Shown one piece after another: positions 13,698 through 20,703 of a DNA stretch of 36,560 nt. The notes beneath the pieces are model-generated. The model was not told where the DNA came from. It searched no databases and was given only the letters and a program-made list of their open reading frames with translations. The DNA comes from a virus. Position numbers and translations under genes: made by a program. The stretch's first letter is position 1; each line of letters opens with the position of its first letter. The DNA is taken from IMG/VR virus record IMGVR_UViG_3300036827_000356, positions 1-36,560 of that record; one strand, given 5' to 3'.

Positions 13698-14735
13698 TCA
13701 TGAATTTTGCCCTCCATTCCGCCAGTAAAGCCCTGCCTCCGTAGTGATTACACCAGCGGCAACCAGCCTTTGCAGATACCGAGACGCCGTAGCCCGGCTC
13801 ATATCAAATTTTTCCCTCGCACTCTCAACAACTTTTGCGAAAGCAATCGCACTATTTGCGAACACCCCCTCCACAAACTCGCTATCCGTACACACCTTGT
13901 TTTTGGCCTGGGGACGTCGCAATGCCTCCGGGTTCAGATCCTTGGCGACCAACATGCGGGGATAATCCCACCGCACCACAAAATCATCCATCGCCGGAAG
14001 ATTCCGGAGGATGGTGCTCACCGTGAAACACGCCTCCTCCTCGTGCGGTGTCAGCACCAAAATACTATCAGGGTCACGGGCCCAGGCGCCCGCTCCGCTC
14101 ATCCGGTCCATCGCGTTCTTGCTTGTGCTGTCCCCCTTGGCGAAATGATGCGCCACCACCAGCGCCGCCCCGGTCCGCTGCACCAGCGCCTCAAACTCAT
14201 TCATCAGCCCGGCGATATCCCCGTTGGCGTTCTCGTCCCGATTCCCCAGCACCTTGTACGCCGGGTCCAACACAATCATGCCGAGCTGGTGCCGGTCCAG
14301 CTGCTCTTCCAACTTCGGCCGGAGCAAAGTCATGTCCGCGTTATGCCCGCGCAAATTCCACACATGCAACGTTTCAGCAATCTGGTGGCCCTCCGCCAGG
14401 AGATCCGGCCTGGCGGCCGCCAAAGCGTTCAATCGCTGCGCGATCGCCCACGCGTGCAGCTCGAAATTGATGTAAAGCACCGGCGCCTTGGTGCAGCGCC
14501 GCCCCCACCAATCACACCCGCTAGCCACGCTCAGGCTCAGGTCCAGCAAACACCACGACTTGTTCGATTTCGACGTGCCCCCAAGGACCATCTTGCACCC
14601 CTGGTGCAACACCCCCTCAATAATCTGCGGCGGCGCTTGCGGCGCCGTCTCCACTAACTGCCGCAGCGTCAAAATCTCCGGCAGAGCCGGCGGCACGACA
14701 CCCAGATCAACGGCGATGTCAATCTGCTCGCTCAT
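13698..14735 (-). CDS. RepA-like AAA ATPase with winged-helix tail
   Basis: A 345-aa RecA-fold ATPase of the AAA_25/RepA type used in phage and plasmid replication. Walker A is GGTSKSNKS (52-60), followed by WCLLDLSLSVASG. VLYINFELHAWAIAQRLNAL is the segment after strand 2, MIVLDPAYKVLG carries the Walker B aspartate, and ALVVAHHFAKGDSTSKNAMDRMSGAGAWARDPDSIL is the typical HH-F-(A)KG region. Residues from about 295 (AKVVESAREKFDMSRATASRYLQRLVAAGVITTEAGLYWRN) form a winged helix. Likely a hexameric helicase or initiator partner of the primase encoded upstream. LLAEGHQ in it is encoded by a mini-hairpin copy. Confidence 0.82.
   Translation of the reverse strand: MSEQIDIAVDLGVVPPALPEILTLRQLVETAPQAPPQIIEGVLHQGCKMVLGGTSKSNKSWCLLDLSLSVASGCDWWGRRCTKAPVLYINFELHAWAIAQRLNALAAARPDLLAEGHQIAETLHVWNLRGHNADMTLLRPKLEEQLDRHQLGMIVLDPAYKVLGNRDENANGDIAGLMNEFEALVQRTGAALVVAHHFAKGDSTSKNAMDRMSGAGAWARDPDSILVLTPHEEEACFTVSTILRNLPAMDDFVVRWDYPRMLVAKDLNPEALRRPQAKNKVCTDSEFVEGVFANSAIAFAKVVESAREKFDMSRATASRYLQRLVAAGVITTEAGLYWRNGGQNS
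14384..14402 (+). repeat. Mini-hairpin element in ATPase gene, variant stem
   Basis: GGTGGCC, then CTCC-GCCA-GGAG, giving LLAEGHQ instead of VLADGH. A reverse-type hairpin GGCC-TGGC-GGCC follows at 14407-14418. Confidence 0.55.
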
Positions 14736-14800
14736 TGAAAAAGCAACCCCTCCCTCAACGCTAACCGTGGCGACGCACCTTTCCCCTGGGCAGCGCTAAT

Positions 14801-14815
14801 GCTATCTTCAATCCA
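14801..14815 (+). promoter_or_regulatory. Predicted extended -10, leaderless start of second HEAT-like gene
   Basis: TGC-TATCTT: an extended -10 (TGN plus hexamer at 14803-14808) ending 7 nt before the ATG at 14816. There is no convincing -35 and no ribosome site. The layout matches those before 5137 and 16841. Confidence 0.4.
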
Positions 14816-15385
14816 ATGCGCAAGCATAAACAGGCCTTGCTCTGCTGCTCTGCCGTGCTCCTGCTTGTCATTCTCGGAGTCTTCGCCGTCACAACGACAC
14901 CAAAGCGCAACAGTCAGCCCGTGTACAAAGGCCTGACCCTGGCGCAATGGCTGGACGTAATAGACCGCCACAGAGTGAATGGCTACGGCCCTGTACTTAC
15001 CTCCCAGATGCGCCAGCCAGCCAAAGACGCAACACCAGAGCAAATCCACGAGGCTGAGGAAGCCGTTCAAGTCATCGGCACAAACGCACTTCCTTTTCTT
15101 CTGGCCTGGATTGACCCTAAACCCAACCCTCTCAAAAGATTCTACAGGGGCGTCCTCGGCCTGCTGCCGATGCCAGAGCACGTGCGCGGGTTTCTCTGGG
15201 GTCTTCCCGGCACCAGGGATGAACGCCAGCAAGAGTTTGCCGTCCACGGATTTCGGGTGCTGAGCACCAATGCGCTCCCTGCTGTCCCAGACCTGTCGAA
15301 CCTGGCAAACCAAACGAACCACCCTTACACGCAGATATTGGCCGCTAAATCCCTCAGCACCGTCACCAACGTTCAGCCCCAATAG
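14816..15385 (+). CDS. Membrane-anchored HEAT-like repeat protein, paralogue
   Basis: A 189-aa protein with an N-terminal anchor (LLCCSAVLLLVILGVFAV) then VYKGLTLAQWLDVI, AEEAVQVIGTNALPFLLAWID and AVHGFRVLSTNALPAVPDLSNLANQTNHPYTQILAAKSLSTV. The (Y)KG-x-(S/T)L-x-QWL and IGTNALPFL blocks match the protein at 5137, so the two are paralogues, though they differ in length. Like the first, it is on the + strand between - strand phage genes (primase and ATPase), has host-like character and a leaderless-type start. Function unknown; HEAT-like repeats usually mediate protein contacts. Confidence 0.72.
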   Translation: MRKHKQALLCCSAVLLLVILGVFAVTTTPKRNSQPVYKGLTLAQWLDVIDRHRVNGYGPVLTSQMRQPAKDATPEQIHEAEEAVQVIGTNALPFLLAWIDPKPNPLKRFYRGVLGLLPMPEHVRGFLWGLPGTRDERQQEFAVHGFRVLSTNALPAVPDLSNLANQTNHPYTQILAAKSLSTVTNVQPQ

Positions 15386-15447
15386 TCCCTTGCGCGCTTT
15401 GCGCCGTTTCCTGGTGACAGAATCCATGTGCATCAGTCCGTACCCGG

Positions 15448-16437
15448 TTAGTCTCTAAGCCAAACTAAGCTCTGCAGTTTCCCTTCCCGCCACGCCCCCG
15501 GCACCCTCACAGGCTGCGAGTACGTGAACACCTTCGGATCGCAACCAAAAGCGACGAGCCCCGCCTTCAATCGATTCTCAAAAACCTTGTTTCGCGGCGC
15601 ATCAAACCACCCATGCAACGACTTGCCAGCCGTATCGATGATGCAGTGCAAATCGTAATGCAGCCGCCGGCGCAAATAGGCAAAAACGGCGCCGACCTCA
15701 TCCCGGGCCAGCGTGTCCGACTCGATAACCATGAACCGGTGCCCGTCCAGGTTTTCATTGCTCCGGCTGTAGACGCCCGGCCTGAACGACGAGCCGCACG
15801 TGAAGTTCCCCATCACGGGCCCGATTTGATACCACTCCGCCATCGACCTAAAATGCGTCCGATGCTCCGGCTGCCCGGAGCTATAAACGTCCCCAATCCA
15901 AACCGTCGAGCAGGCAGGCCAAAGCTTGAGCCAGGTCCGAAACTGGTCCTCAGCATCGCGCCCCGCCACGAGCAACGGTGAGTCCTCAAGAATTTGCGCC
16001 ATCGTCCACCGGAAGAAATCAAACAACTCCGTCTGGAACCGCTCCGCTGCAGCGCGGAGCGATTCCAAAAGCAGCTGCTCCCCCGCTTCGCGGCCCTCGG
16101 CCCGCGCGCGGGCCTTCAGAATCTCCCGCGGTAAAATTACCCCGCCAGCCTGCAGCACATCGCCGCTCCGCAGCGTCCGCCCGTCTGGCAGCCGCAGCTC
16201 CCACGGCGAGGCGTTCAACTCCCGGCGCAACCGCCGGTTTGCGTCGCTGACCGCGCTGACGCACGACGCATGAAAACAAAAAATGGTCGGCGCCCCATCC
16301 ACGTTCACCCGGCAGTCCTTCTTGCCATTGGTGCTGGTATGCAGCGACTCGCCCGGACATTTACAAAATCCACTCACTTCATTCTGCCACTCCACGCGCC
16401 CGACAATCCGCTCCGCAACGTGTTTCGGGTCCAGCAT
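15448..16437 (-). CDS. Zinc-finger primase with Prim-Pol-like domain
   Basis: A 329-aa replication protein. Residues 25-59 form a CHC2-like zinc site: C25-x-C27, H33, C42 and C54-x4-C59, with the CPGESLHTS and DGAPTIFCFHASC wording typical of phage primases. The C-terminal half has a Prim-Pol/RepB-primase pattern: an acidic pair in MVIESDTL (E239, D241), SLH at 273-275 and QPVRVPG around R311. Such enzymes make primers at the element's origin. It is encoded upstream of the RepA-like ATPase, consistent with a primase-helicase pair. Domain names are from motif reading; the zinc finger is more certain than the polymerase fold. Confidence 0.75.
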   Translation of the reverse strand: MLDPKHVAERIVGRVEWQNEVSGFCKCPGESLHTSTNGKKDCRVNVDGAPTIFCFHASCVSAVSDANRRLRRELNASPWELRLPDGRTLRSGDVLQAGGVILPREILKARARAEGREAGEQLLLESLRAAAERFQTELFDFFRWTMAQILEDSPLLVAGRDAEDQFRTWLKLWPACSTVWIGDVYSSGQPEHRTHFRSMAEWYQIGPVMGNFTCGSSFRPGVYSRSNENLDGHRFMVIESDTLARDEVGAVFAYLRRRLHYDLHCIIDTAGKSLHGWFDAPRNKVFENRLKAGLVAFGCDPKVFTYSQPVRVPGAWREGKLQSLVWLRD

Positions 16438-16474
16438 TAGCGTCCATTAGCGTCCATTAGCGCAAATTAGCGGT

Positions 16475-16762
16475 TTAAAACGGCTGCTCAGGCATCGGGG
16501 CCGTCAGCACCAACACCGGTTTGTCATCACCCTTGCGTGCGTTACACACGCCGCACAGCACTTGCAAATTTCCTTCCCGAAACTGCCGCCGATAAAAACA
16601 CATTCGCTGCGACGCATCGCCCCGATGGTGCCGGTGCCCCCTCGGTGAAATGCAATCGAACTCCAGGTCCTCATCCGTACCACAGTGCGCGCATACATTC
16701 CCAAGCAGCACCATCAACTCCTGCCGCTTGCGCCTCGCCCATTCCTTTTGCTCTTTTGCCAT
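16475..16762 (-). CDS. HNH endonuclease, small phage type
   Basis: A 95-aa protein. A zinc knuckle is formed by C24-x2-C27 and C70-x2-C73, and the HNH core reads DCISPRGHRHH (D36, H43/H45/H46), then GNLQVLCGVCNARKGD. HNH proteins like this are encoded near terminase in HK97-type phages and in capsid-forming satellites, where they assist DNA packaging by nicking at cos. Here it is separated from terminase by the primase and ATPase genes. A direct tandem GTCCATTAGC (16442-16461) lies just downstream of the stop. The call is firm; the role in packaging is from family knowledge. Confidence 0.82.
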   Translation of the reverse strand: MAKEQKEWARRKRQELMVLLGNVCAHCGTDEDLEFDCISPRGHRHHRGDASQRMCFYRRQFREGNLQVLCGVCNARKGDDKPVLVLTAPMPEQPF

Positions 16763-16825
16763 CCTCCTTGGCCTTCATCCTTCAGCCTTTCACCACAGCT
16801 CCGGCTTCCAGCAAGCCCCATCCCG

Positions 16826-16840
16826 TGCGATACTACTCCC
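16826..16840 (+). promoter_or_regulatory. Predicted extended -10, leaderless start of small membrane protein gene
   Basis: TGC-GATACT (16826-16834) is an extended -10 ending 6 nt before GTG 16841. No ribosome site is present. Confidence 0.35.
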
Positions 16841-17134
16841 GTGAGCGCACCCAGCCGCAATGCAGCCCGCGCCGAGCATGCCACGTCCCACGACACGCGC
16901 GGGGGCGGACTCATCTGGTTCGTGTGGGCCGCCTCGGCCCTCGTCCTCTACGTGCTCAGCACTGGCCCTGTTGCCAAACTGTACGCAAAAGGCTTCCTGC
17001 CCCAGGCACCTCTGATGTTCCTTTATCAGCCACTCGGACTCCTTGGCGACAACGTCCCGCCGGTTCGGACATTCTTCGAATGGTACATCATTGACGTGTG
17101 GCACTGCTATCCGTCCAGCGCACACACACGCTGA
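16841..17134 (+). CDS. Small single-pass membrane protein of unknown function
   Basis: About 97 aa from GTG 16841. A polar N-terminal 20 residues precede one transmembrane helix (GGGLIWFVWAASALVLYVLSTGPV), then a conserved-looking tail: FLPQAPLMFLYQPLGLLGDNVPPVRTFFEWYIIDVWHC. I recall similar tails in small verrucomicrobial hypothetical proteins, but have no family name. The open frame extends upstream to 16685, though that part is proline-rich and looks like shadow. It sits on the + strand between - strand phage genes and is one of the cargo-like forward genes. Confidence 0.55.
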   Translation: MSAPSRNAARAEHATSHDTRGGGLIWFVWAASALVLYVLSTGPVAKLYAKGFLPQAPLMFLYQPLGLLGDNVPPVRTFFEWYIIDVWHCYPSSAHTR

Positions 17135-17204
17135 TACAACAGTCACGACTTCTCTTTCCGCAAAGTCGATCAGCCTCATTCGTGTCTATCCGCTCCATTA
17201 GTGG

Positions 17205-17438
17205 TTAAATTCCCAGCTCCGGCTCGCAATACCGTTTCGCCCCCCGGATGAAATCCGCCGGCCTTCTCAAAACCTCCGCCGCCACAGACGGTGGCAGGTA
17301 CAACAGACTCCTCGCCGCGTAGCGGGCCCCGATGAAACGAAGGATCTGCTCCTCCGTTACCCCGTCCCCGCCAACGAGCCGCTCAATGCGCTGCACCGTG
17401 GCGGCGCTGAGCCGCTCCTTTGAAATTTCAAATTTCAA
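17205..17438 (-). CDS. Small protein of unknown function in early phage operon
   Basis: A 77-aa protein with helical character (RLSAATVQRIERLVGGDGVTEEQILRFIG then LPPSVAAEVLRRPADFIRGAKRYCEPELG). It lies downstream of the exonuclease gene and upstream, across the + strand insertion, of the HNH gene. Strand, spacing and amino acid composition support it as real. No domain is recognised. Confidence 0.5.
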   Translation of the reverse strand: MKFEISKERLSAATVQRIERLVGGDGVTEEQILRFIGARYAARSLLYLPPSVAAEVLRRPADFIRGAKRYCEPELGI

Positions 17439-17480
17439 ATTCTCAATCCTTGGCCATTGGTCCCACCCGTCCCCTCACTC

Positions 17481-18422
17481 CTACGCCACCAACACAGGCA
17501 ACGCTCTCGGGGCTCCGTCAGGAGCGGTGGCCGTCCGCCAGGACCGCGGGTCGTACGATTTCTCATTCCGCCAGATGACCAGCGCCGCCTCGAAGGATTC
17601 CAAGCCCGCTCGGAGTTCCTCCTCGCTCCAGAGATGCTCAACCGGAGCCATCGGCTCCGCTGAATTCACAATCACACTCAGACACGCCACGCCGCGCCGA
17701 CCCGTCGCGCCGAAGTCAGACGAAGGCTGGATGGCCCGCCGATACGCTGCCAGTTGCTGGCACCATGACTTATACACACGCGGCTCCCAAACCACCGGCT
17801 CACCGCCAGCTCCGTTGCGCCCGCCAGGGCGCGGTGGCCGACCGCTAGGTCCTTGAGTTTTATAGTCGACCAGCGTCAGCCCGTGCGCCTGGTGCTCGAC
17901 CAGCAGATCCGCCGTCCCCGCGTAGCCAAGCTCCGTGTTAACCAGCACCCGCTCCGTCCACACCACGCGAACGCAGTTCGCCTGAAACCAACCCCGGTGC
18001 AGATTCAGCCAAGCCGCATACCGCCCGGCCTGGTCCACCTCCAAAGACCTGGCGACCTGTTCCGCCCCGGCGTGAAACGCCGACCCGAACTCCGCCGCGC
18101 CCTTCACCTGGCTTTGCGCGTCTTCAACAACGCGCTTCGCGAACACGCCCAGGTCCTCGCCTACAACCCGCGGCAACGTCAGCGCGGCCAGCACCGCCTG
18201 CGTCATCTTCCACTCAACCAACTCAGGCTTGTTGATGACGCCCAGAACATTCGTGACGCTCGGAAGCAACCCGAGCTTCCGCGCGTCCCGCAACGTTGTC
18301 GGCCGCATTGATGCCAGTCCGGAAGGACCCGTCTGCAAAGACCCCTTGGCGGAAAGCACGTTGTGCAACGGCTCTCCGTCCCGCCGGTACCAATGTGCAT
18401 TGTCAGCGCTGAACAATTTCAT
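17481..18422 (-). CDS. RecB/Cas4-like PD-(D/E)XK exonuclease
   Basis: About 313 aa. The active site reads AEFGSAFHAGAE (H of motif I), GYAGTADLLVEHQAHGLTLVDYKT (metal-binding D, D and K) and QQLAAYRRAI (QxxxY). This is the phage alpha/RecB-type exonuclease used in recombination and concatemer formation. The ATG at 18422 follows GGGAGG and overlaps the stop of the 88-aa gene by 4 bp. Right after VDYKT the protein carries GPSGRPPRPGGRNGAGGE, encoded by a two-hairpin element at 17817. Its C-terminal SWRTATAPDGAPR comes from another copy at 17512. Whether these insertions are tolerated by the nuclease is unknown. Confidence 0.8.
   Translation of the reverse strand: MKLFSADNAHWYRRDGEPLHNVLSAKGSLQTGPSGLASMRPTTLRDARKLGLLPSVTNVLGVINKPELVEWKMTQAVLAALTLPRVVGEDLGVFAKRVVEDAQSQVKGAAEFGSAFHAGAEQVARSLEVDQAGRYAAWLNLHRGWFQANCVRVVWTERVLVNTELGYAGTADLLVEHQAHGLTLVDYKTQGPSGRPPRPGGRNGAGGEPVVWEPRVYKSWCQQLAAYRRAIQPSSDFGATGRRGVACLSVIVNSAEPMAPVEHLWSEEELRAGLESFEAALVIWRNEKSYDPRSWRTATAPDGAPRALPVLVA
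17512..17544 (+). repeat. Mini-hairpin element, two-stem copy at 3' end of exonuclease gene
   Basis: GCTCC-GTCA-GGAGC, GGTGGCC, then GTCC-GCCA-GGAC. In the gene frame it encodes SWRTATAPDGA. Confidence 0.72.
17817..17851 (+). repeat. Mini-hairpin element, two-stem copy beside the exonuclease active site
   Basis: GCGCCC-GCCA-GGGCGC (6 bp), GGTGGCC, then GACC-GCTA-GGTC. The second stem shows T-A swapped to A-T relative to GTCC/GGAC. Encodes GPSGRPPRPGGR directly after the catalytic DYKT. Confidence 0.72.
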
Positions 18423-18685
18423 CGGGAGGCCCTCCCTTGTAGCGCAGACTTTCCAGTCTGCTGTACCGCAGGTTTCCAACCTGCTCGGCCCCTAATGATG
18501 GCCGTCCGCCAGGACCTCCAGACGGACACTCCGGCCCCCTCCCTCACCAACACGTGGTTAACGTTCGCTCGCCGCATGTCAGCGAGGACCCCGTCCAACA
18601 TTCGCTGCTCGCGCGGCAAATAATACCGGCTCGTTAAGGCCCGATAACCGGCCGCTTCCGCCTCCCGTCGATTCAGCGTAATCAT
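18419..18685 (-). CDS. 88-aa protein of unknown function
   Basis: MITLNRREAEAAGYRALTSRYYLPREQRMLDGVLADMRRANVNHVLVREG is a coherent, charged N-terminal 50 residues. The rest (SWRTAIIRGRAGWKPAVQQTGKSALQG) is encoded by two repeat elements: a mini-hairpin at 18497 and the TTCC-loop pair at 18444-18484. The native C-terminus has probably been replaced or extended by repeats. A strong GGGAGG lies before the ATG at 18685. Start and stop overlap the neighbouring genes by 4 bp each, so FN3, this gene and the exonuclease look translationally coupled. No family recognised. Confidence 0.6.
   Translation of the reverse strand: MITLNRREAEAAGYRALTSRYYLPREQRMLDGVLADMRRANVNHVLVREGAGVSVWRSWRTAIIRGRAGWKPAVQQTGKSALQGRASR
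18444..18484 (+). repeat. Pair of TTCC-loop mini-palindromes
   Basis: GCAGACT-ttcc-AGTCTGC (18444-18461) is followed by GCAGGTT-tcc-AACCTGC (18468-18484). The two differ in the stem but keep pairing, as expected of one proliferating palindrome family. It encodes GWKPAVQQTGKSALQG in the 88-aa protein and covers the sequence just upstream of the exonuclease start. Confidence 0.7.
18497..18515 (+). repeat. Mini-hairpin element, single-stem copy in 88-aa gene
   Basis: GATGGCC, then GTCC-GCCA-GGAC. Encodes SWRTAI, the second reading frame of the element. Confidence 0.62.
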
Positions 18686-19200
18686 TGCGCCTCCCTTTGC
18701 GCTTGGGCCGCTGGTGGCCGCACCGCTAGGTGCCCGTCCGCCAGGACCAACCGGAACAGCCCGCTCGGCGTCTCTGGCCAAACACCCCAGTCCAATCCCG
18801 CATCCGCCCACTCAGCATCATTCGCCGCTGGCTTCCACTGCAGCGACAGCACGATCGGTGGCCGCATATTAGTCGGCGGCGACGGCGGCTGCGCCGGCGT
18901 GAAACTCACCTCGCTCGAAAAGTCACTCTCCAACCCATCGGCCACCGCTGTGGCCGCGAAGAAATAGGTCGCGTTGCGCGACGGTAAAACCACCGTCGCG
19001 TAGTTCGTCGCGCCCATCGCCACCTTGTTCGTGTAAGCCCCAGAGCCTACGCCGTAGTACAGGTTGTAAGTCATTCCGGCCACCAGATCCCAAGTCAGTT
19101 GCACCACTGGCGGCGGATTACTGGGCACCAAATAACCCGTCGCCGCTTGCGCCGGCGCCGCGAGCAAAACAAGCAAAACCAAACACTTTAGAGTTCTCAT
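18682..19200 (-). CDS. Secreted fibronectin type III-like domain protein
   Basis: A 172-aa protein with a clear Sec signal peptide (LKCLVLLVLLAAPAQAATG) and one FN3-like beta-sandwich: VVQLTWDLVAGMTYNLYYGVGSGAYTNKVAMGATNYATVVLPSRNATYFFAATAVADGLESDFSSEVSFTP. The C-terminal tail includes LVLADGHLAVRPPAAQ, encoded by the mini-hairpin at 18713. It is coupled by ATGA overlap to the 88-aa gene inside a replication and recombination operon, an odd place for an exported protein. Host-surface change or superinfection exclusion are possible roles, not supported by a motif. Confidence 0.7.
   Translation of the reverse strand: MRTLKCLVLLVLLAAPAQAATGYLVPSNPPPVVQLTWDLVAGMTYNLYYGVGSGAYTNKVAMGATNYATVVLPSRNATYFFAATAVADGLESDFSSEVSFTPAQPPSPPTNMRPPIVLSLQWKPAANDAEWADAGLDWGVWPETPSGLFRLVLADGHLAVRPPAAQAQREAQ
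18713..18747 (+). repeat. Mini-hairpin element, tandem-stem copy in FN3 gene
   Basis: GGTGGCC, GCACC-GCTA-GGTGC, CC, then GTCC-GCCA-GGAC. Here both stems follow the GGTGGCC box. The 5-bp GCACC/GGTGC stem is unique to this copy and pairs perfectly. Confidence 0.72.
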
Positions 19201-19217
19201 CAGATTATTTCTTCTTG

Positions 19218-19243
19218 TCCGCCGTAGCCTTGGCGAAGGCGGA
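19218..19243. repeat. GTAGC-type palindrome after exported-protein gene start
   Basis: TCCGCC (19218-19223) and GGCGGA (19238-19243) enclose GTAGCCTTGGCGAA. The same loop plan occurs at 8384-8414 with different but matching arms (GCCCACC/GGTGGGC), and in short form at 30789. It lies in the 95-bp gap between the SSB-like and FN3 genes. Confidence 0.55.
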
Positions 19244-19278
19244 TCATGGAACTATATCGTCAGGGTCATGTTGATAAT

Positions 19279-19297
19279 GGTGGCCGACCGCCAGGTC
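19279..19297 (+). repeat. Mini-hairpin element downstream of SSB-like gene
   Basis: GGTGGCC, then GACC-GCCA-GGTC. Stem swapped to A-T/T-A relative to the common form. It begins just past the SSB-like stop and runs into its last codons. Confidence 0.62.
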
Positions 19298-19943
19298 AGA
19301 ACCCGACTTCGGGGTCGAAGTCCGGCGTCTTCGGTGCGGCCTGGCTGGCCGCGCCACTTTTGGGTTGAGGTAGGGGCGGACCGCTGCTGGGCCGTCCGCC
19401 TTCTCCGCTCTGGGGAGAAGGTGGCCGAAGGCCGGATGAGGTGGCGCCGCCAGGCGCTATGGGTGCAGGCTTCGCCTGCTTCCACTCCGCAATGCGCTGG
19501 CGCGCGGCCACCGGGTCATATCCACCCGAAGCCACCAGCTTCTTGGTTGGCTTCGACACCGCGTCAATCGACGCGTAAGTCCGGCCGACCAGGTTTTGCT
19601 GGTGCGAGATAACAAGTGTGCAGTTCGCACCGATGAGCTTCGCCAGGTCGATACTCTCCCCCGGCACGACCGGCCGGCCGCGCCACTTACTCAGGAACTC
19701 GGCCAGTCGCGCCTTCGGATGCAGACTCGCGGTGAAAGTCTTGGTGATGATGCAATTCTTCCCCTCCTCATTCTTTTGCTCCGTTTCGAAGAACACCCGC
19801 ACCTTGTTGACCAGGCGCCTCTCCCCCTGAAACTCCGTTTCCACCAGGCCCAAGTCGATGACATCGACGCACACGGCAGGATGAATGCCCTCAACATGCG
19901 GTTTGAAATCGCCGCCCGGTTTCGATTCAAGAACTAGACTCAT
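19296..19943 (-). CDS. Phage single-strand DNA-binding-like protein
   Basis: About 215 aa from ATG 19943. The pattern matches phage proteins encoded beside recombination nucleases: HPAVCVDVIDLGLVETEFQGERRLVNKVRVFFETEQ, ITKTFTASLHPKARLAEFLSKWRGRPV, DLAKLIGANCTLVISHQQNLVGRTYASIDAVSKPTK. This is an OB-like beta arrangement found in DUF669-type and SSB-like proteins; I am not certain which. The C-terminal 60 residues are Pro/Gly/Ser-rich and contain APGGATSSGLRPPSPQSGEGGRPSSG, encoded by two palindromic elements (19399-19457). The end, FDPEVGF, is acidic with a terminal Phe, as in SSB tails. Confidence 0.6.
   Translation of the reverse strand: MSLVLESKPGGDFKPHVEGIHPAVCVDVIDLGLVETEFQGERRLVNKVRVFFETEQKNEEGKNCIITKTFTASLHPKARLAEFLSKWRGRPVVPGESIDLAKLIGANCTLVISHQQNLVGRTYASIDAVSKPTKKLVASGGYDPVAARQRIAEWKQAKPAPIAPGGATSSGLRPPSPQSGEGGRPSSGPPLPQPKSGAASQAAPKTPDFDPEVGF
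19399..19457. repeat. REP-like composite palindrome inside SSB-like gene
   Basis: CCTTCTCC/GGAGAAGG (19399-19406/19414-19421), then GGCC-GAA-GGCC (19423-19433), then GGTG followed by GCGCC-GCCA-GGCGC (19444-19457). It reads through in frame as GGATSSGLRPPSPQSGEGG. The last hairpin has the loop of the mini-hairpin family. Confidence 0.62.
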
Positions 19944-20424
19944 ATGCTTGTTTGTTTTCCTTTCTGATTTCTTGCTCTGTTTTGTTGCAGGCAGGCACTG
20001 AAGTGCCGGCCAAATTCGTTTCCACAAAAAGGGGAACGTTATCGGCATGGTGGCAGTCCGCCAGGACCGGCAAAGCGCCCCCGAGGAACTTGAAAAATGT
20101 CTCCACCTCCATCGTCACCAGCCAGGGCCGGAACCTGCGCCGATGCGCCACGATCGGGACCTTCCCATTCCCCGTTTCCGCTTTCCCGATTTCCCGATTT
20201 CCGCTTTTCCCCGCATCCCGCCGGGCCTGCTCCATCGCCTCCTCAATGTTCAACCGCTCAACCGCCTTCACCTCGAAATGGATCCAGGGCAAGGAATCAC
20301 AAACCACATCCGGCGACTCCGCCGACCCGCTAAACTGCTGGCCACGCCTGGCGGCGTAGCCGTTGGCGCGCAACTCATCGCGCCACTGCCGCTCGCCACG
20401 TTTCCCTTTCTCGCGCGAGTTCAC
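19927..20424 (-). CDS. PD-(D/E)XK resolvase-like nuclease
   Basis: A 165-aa protein resembling Holliday-junction resolvase or VRR-NUC-type phage nucleases. KGKRGERQWRDELRANGY is the N-terminal helix with the conserved glutamate, SAESPDVVCDSLPWIHFEVKAVERLNIEEAMEQARRDAG carries the PD...ExK active site (PD and EVK), and PIVAHRRRFRPWLVTMEVETFFKFL closes the fold. Its ATG overlaps the stop of the HTH gene by 4 bp and its end overlaps the SSB-like gene start. GALPVLADCHHADNVP near the C-terminus comes from the mini-hairpin at 20049, so the tail beyond the fold is repeat-derived. Confidence 0.75.
   Translation of the reverse strand: MNSREKGKRGERQWRDELRANGYAARRGQQFSGSAESPDVVCDSLPWIHFEVKAVERLNIEEAMEQARRDAGKSGNREIGKAETGNGKVPIVAHRRRFRPWLVTMEVETFFKFLGGALPVLADCHHADNVPLFVETNLAGTSVPACNKTEQEIRKENKQAYESSS
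20049..20067 (+). repeat. Mini-hairpin element in resolvase-like gene
   Basis: GGTGGCA, then GTCC-GCCA-GGAC. Encodes VLADCH, with Cys in place of the usual Gly because of the C-to-A change in the box. Confidence 0.62.
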
Positions 20425-20693
20425 GAACCATTTCCCCCTTTACCCACAAGCACCGTCTCCCTCATCCGCATCAGCGCGTCTTCGACGCGGAAACGCACCA
20501 GGTCCCCGATTTTGAAGTAACTAATCTCCCCCCGTCTCATCATCTCCGTGACAGTCCGCGGACACACCTGCAGCGCCGCCGCCATCTGGGTCTTCGTCAG
20601 GCACACCGCCCCGGCCAGGGAGCCCTCCCCCTGTGGCTTATGTCGTGTGATTACCGGTCTACCTCTTTTGCTCAAATTCGTCGCCATCTTCAC
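20421..20693 (-). CDS. AlpA/excisionase-like HTH protein
   Basis: A 90-aa protein. Residues 32-78 (LTKTQMAAALQVCPRTVTEMMRRGEISYFKIGDLVRFRVEDALMRM) are the HTH_17 winged-helix pattern of excisionases and AlpA-type activators: helix-turn-helix, the basic MMRRGEI wing and the IGDLVRFR strand. In satellites of the PICI type, AlpA-like proteins switch on the replication genes. Here it is the first gene of the coupled cluster that includes the resolvase-like and SSB-like genes. A palindrome (20724-20742) lies 31 bp before its start. Confidence 0.75.
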   Translation of the reverse strand: MKMATNLSKRGRPVITRHKPQGEGSLAGAVCLTKTQMAAALQVCPRTVTEMMRRGEISYFKIGDLVRFRVEDALMRMRETVLVGKGGNGS

Positions 20694-20703
20694 CCCTTAT
20701 GGC

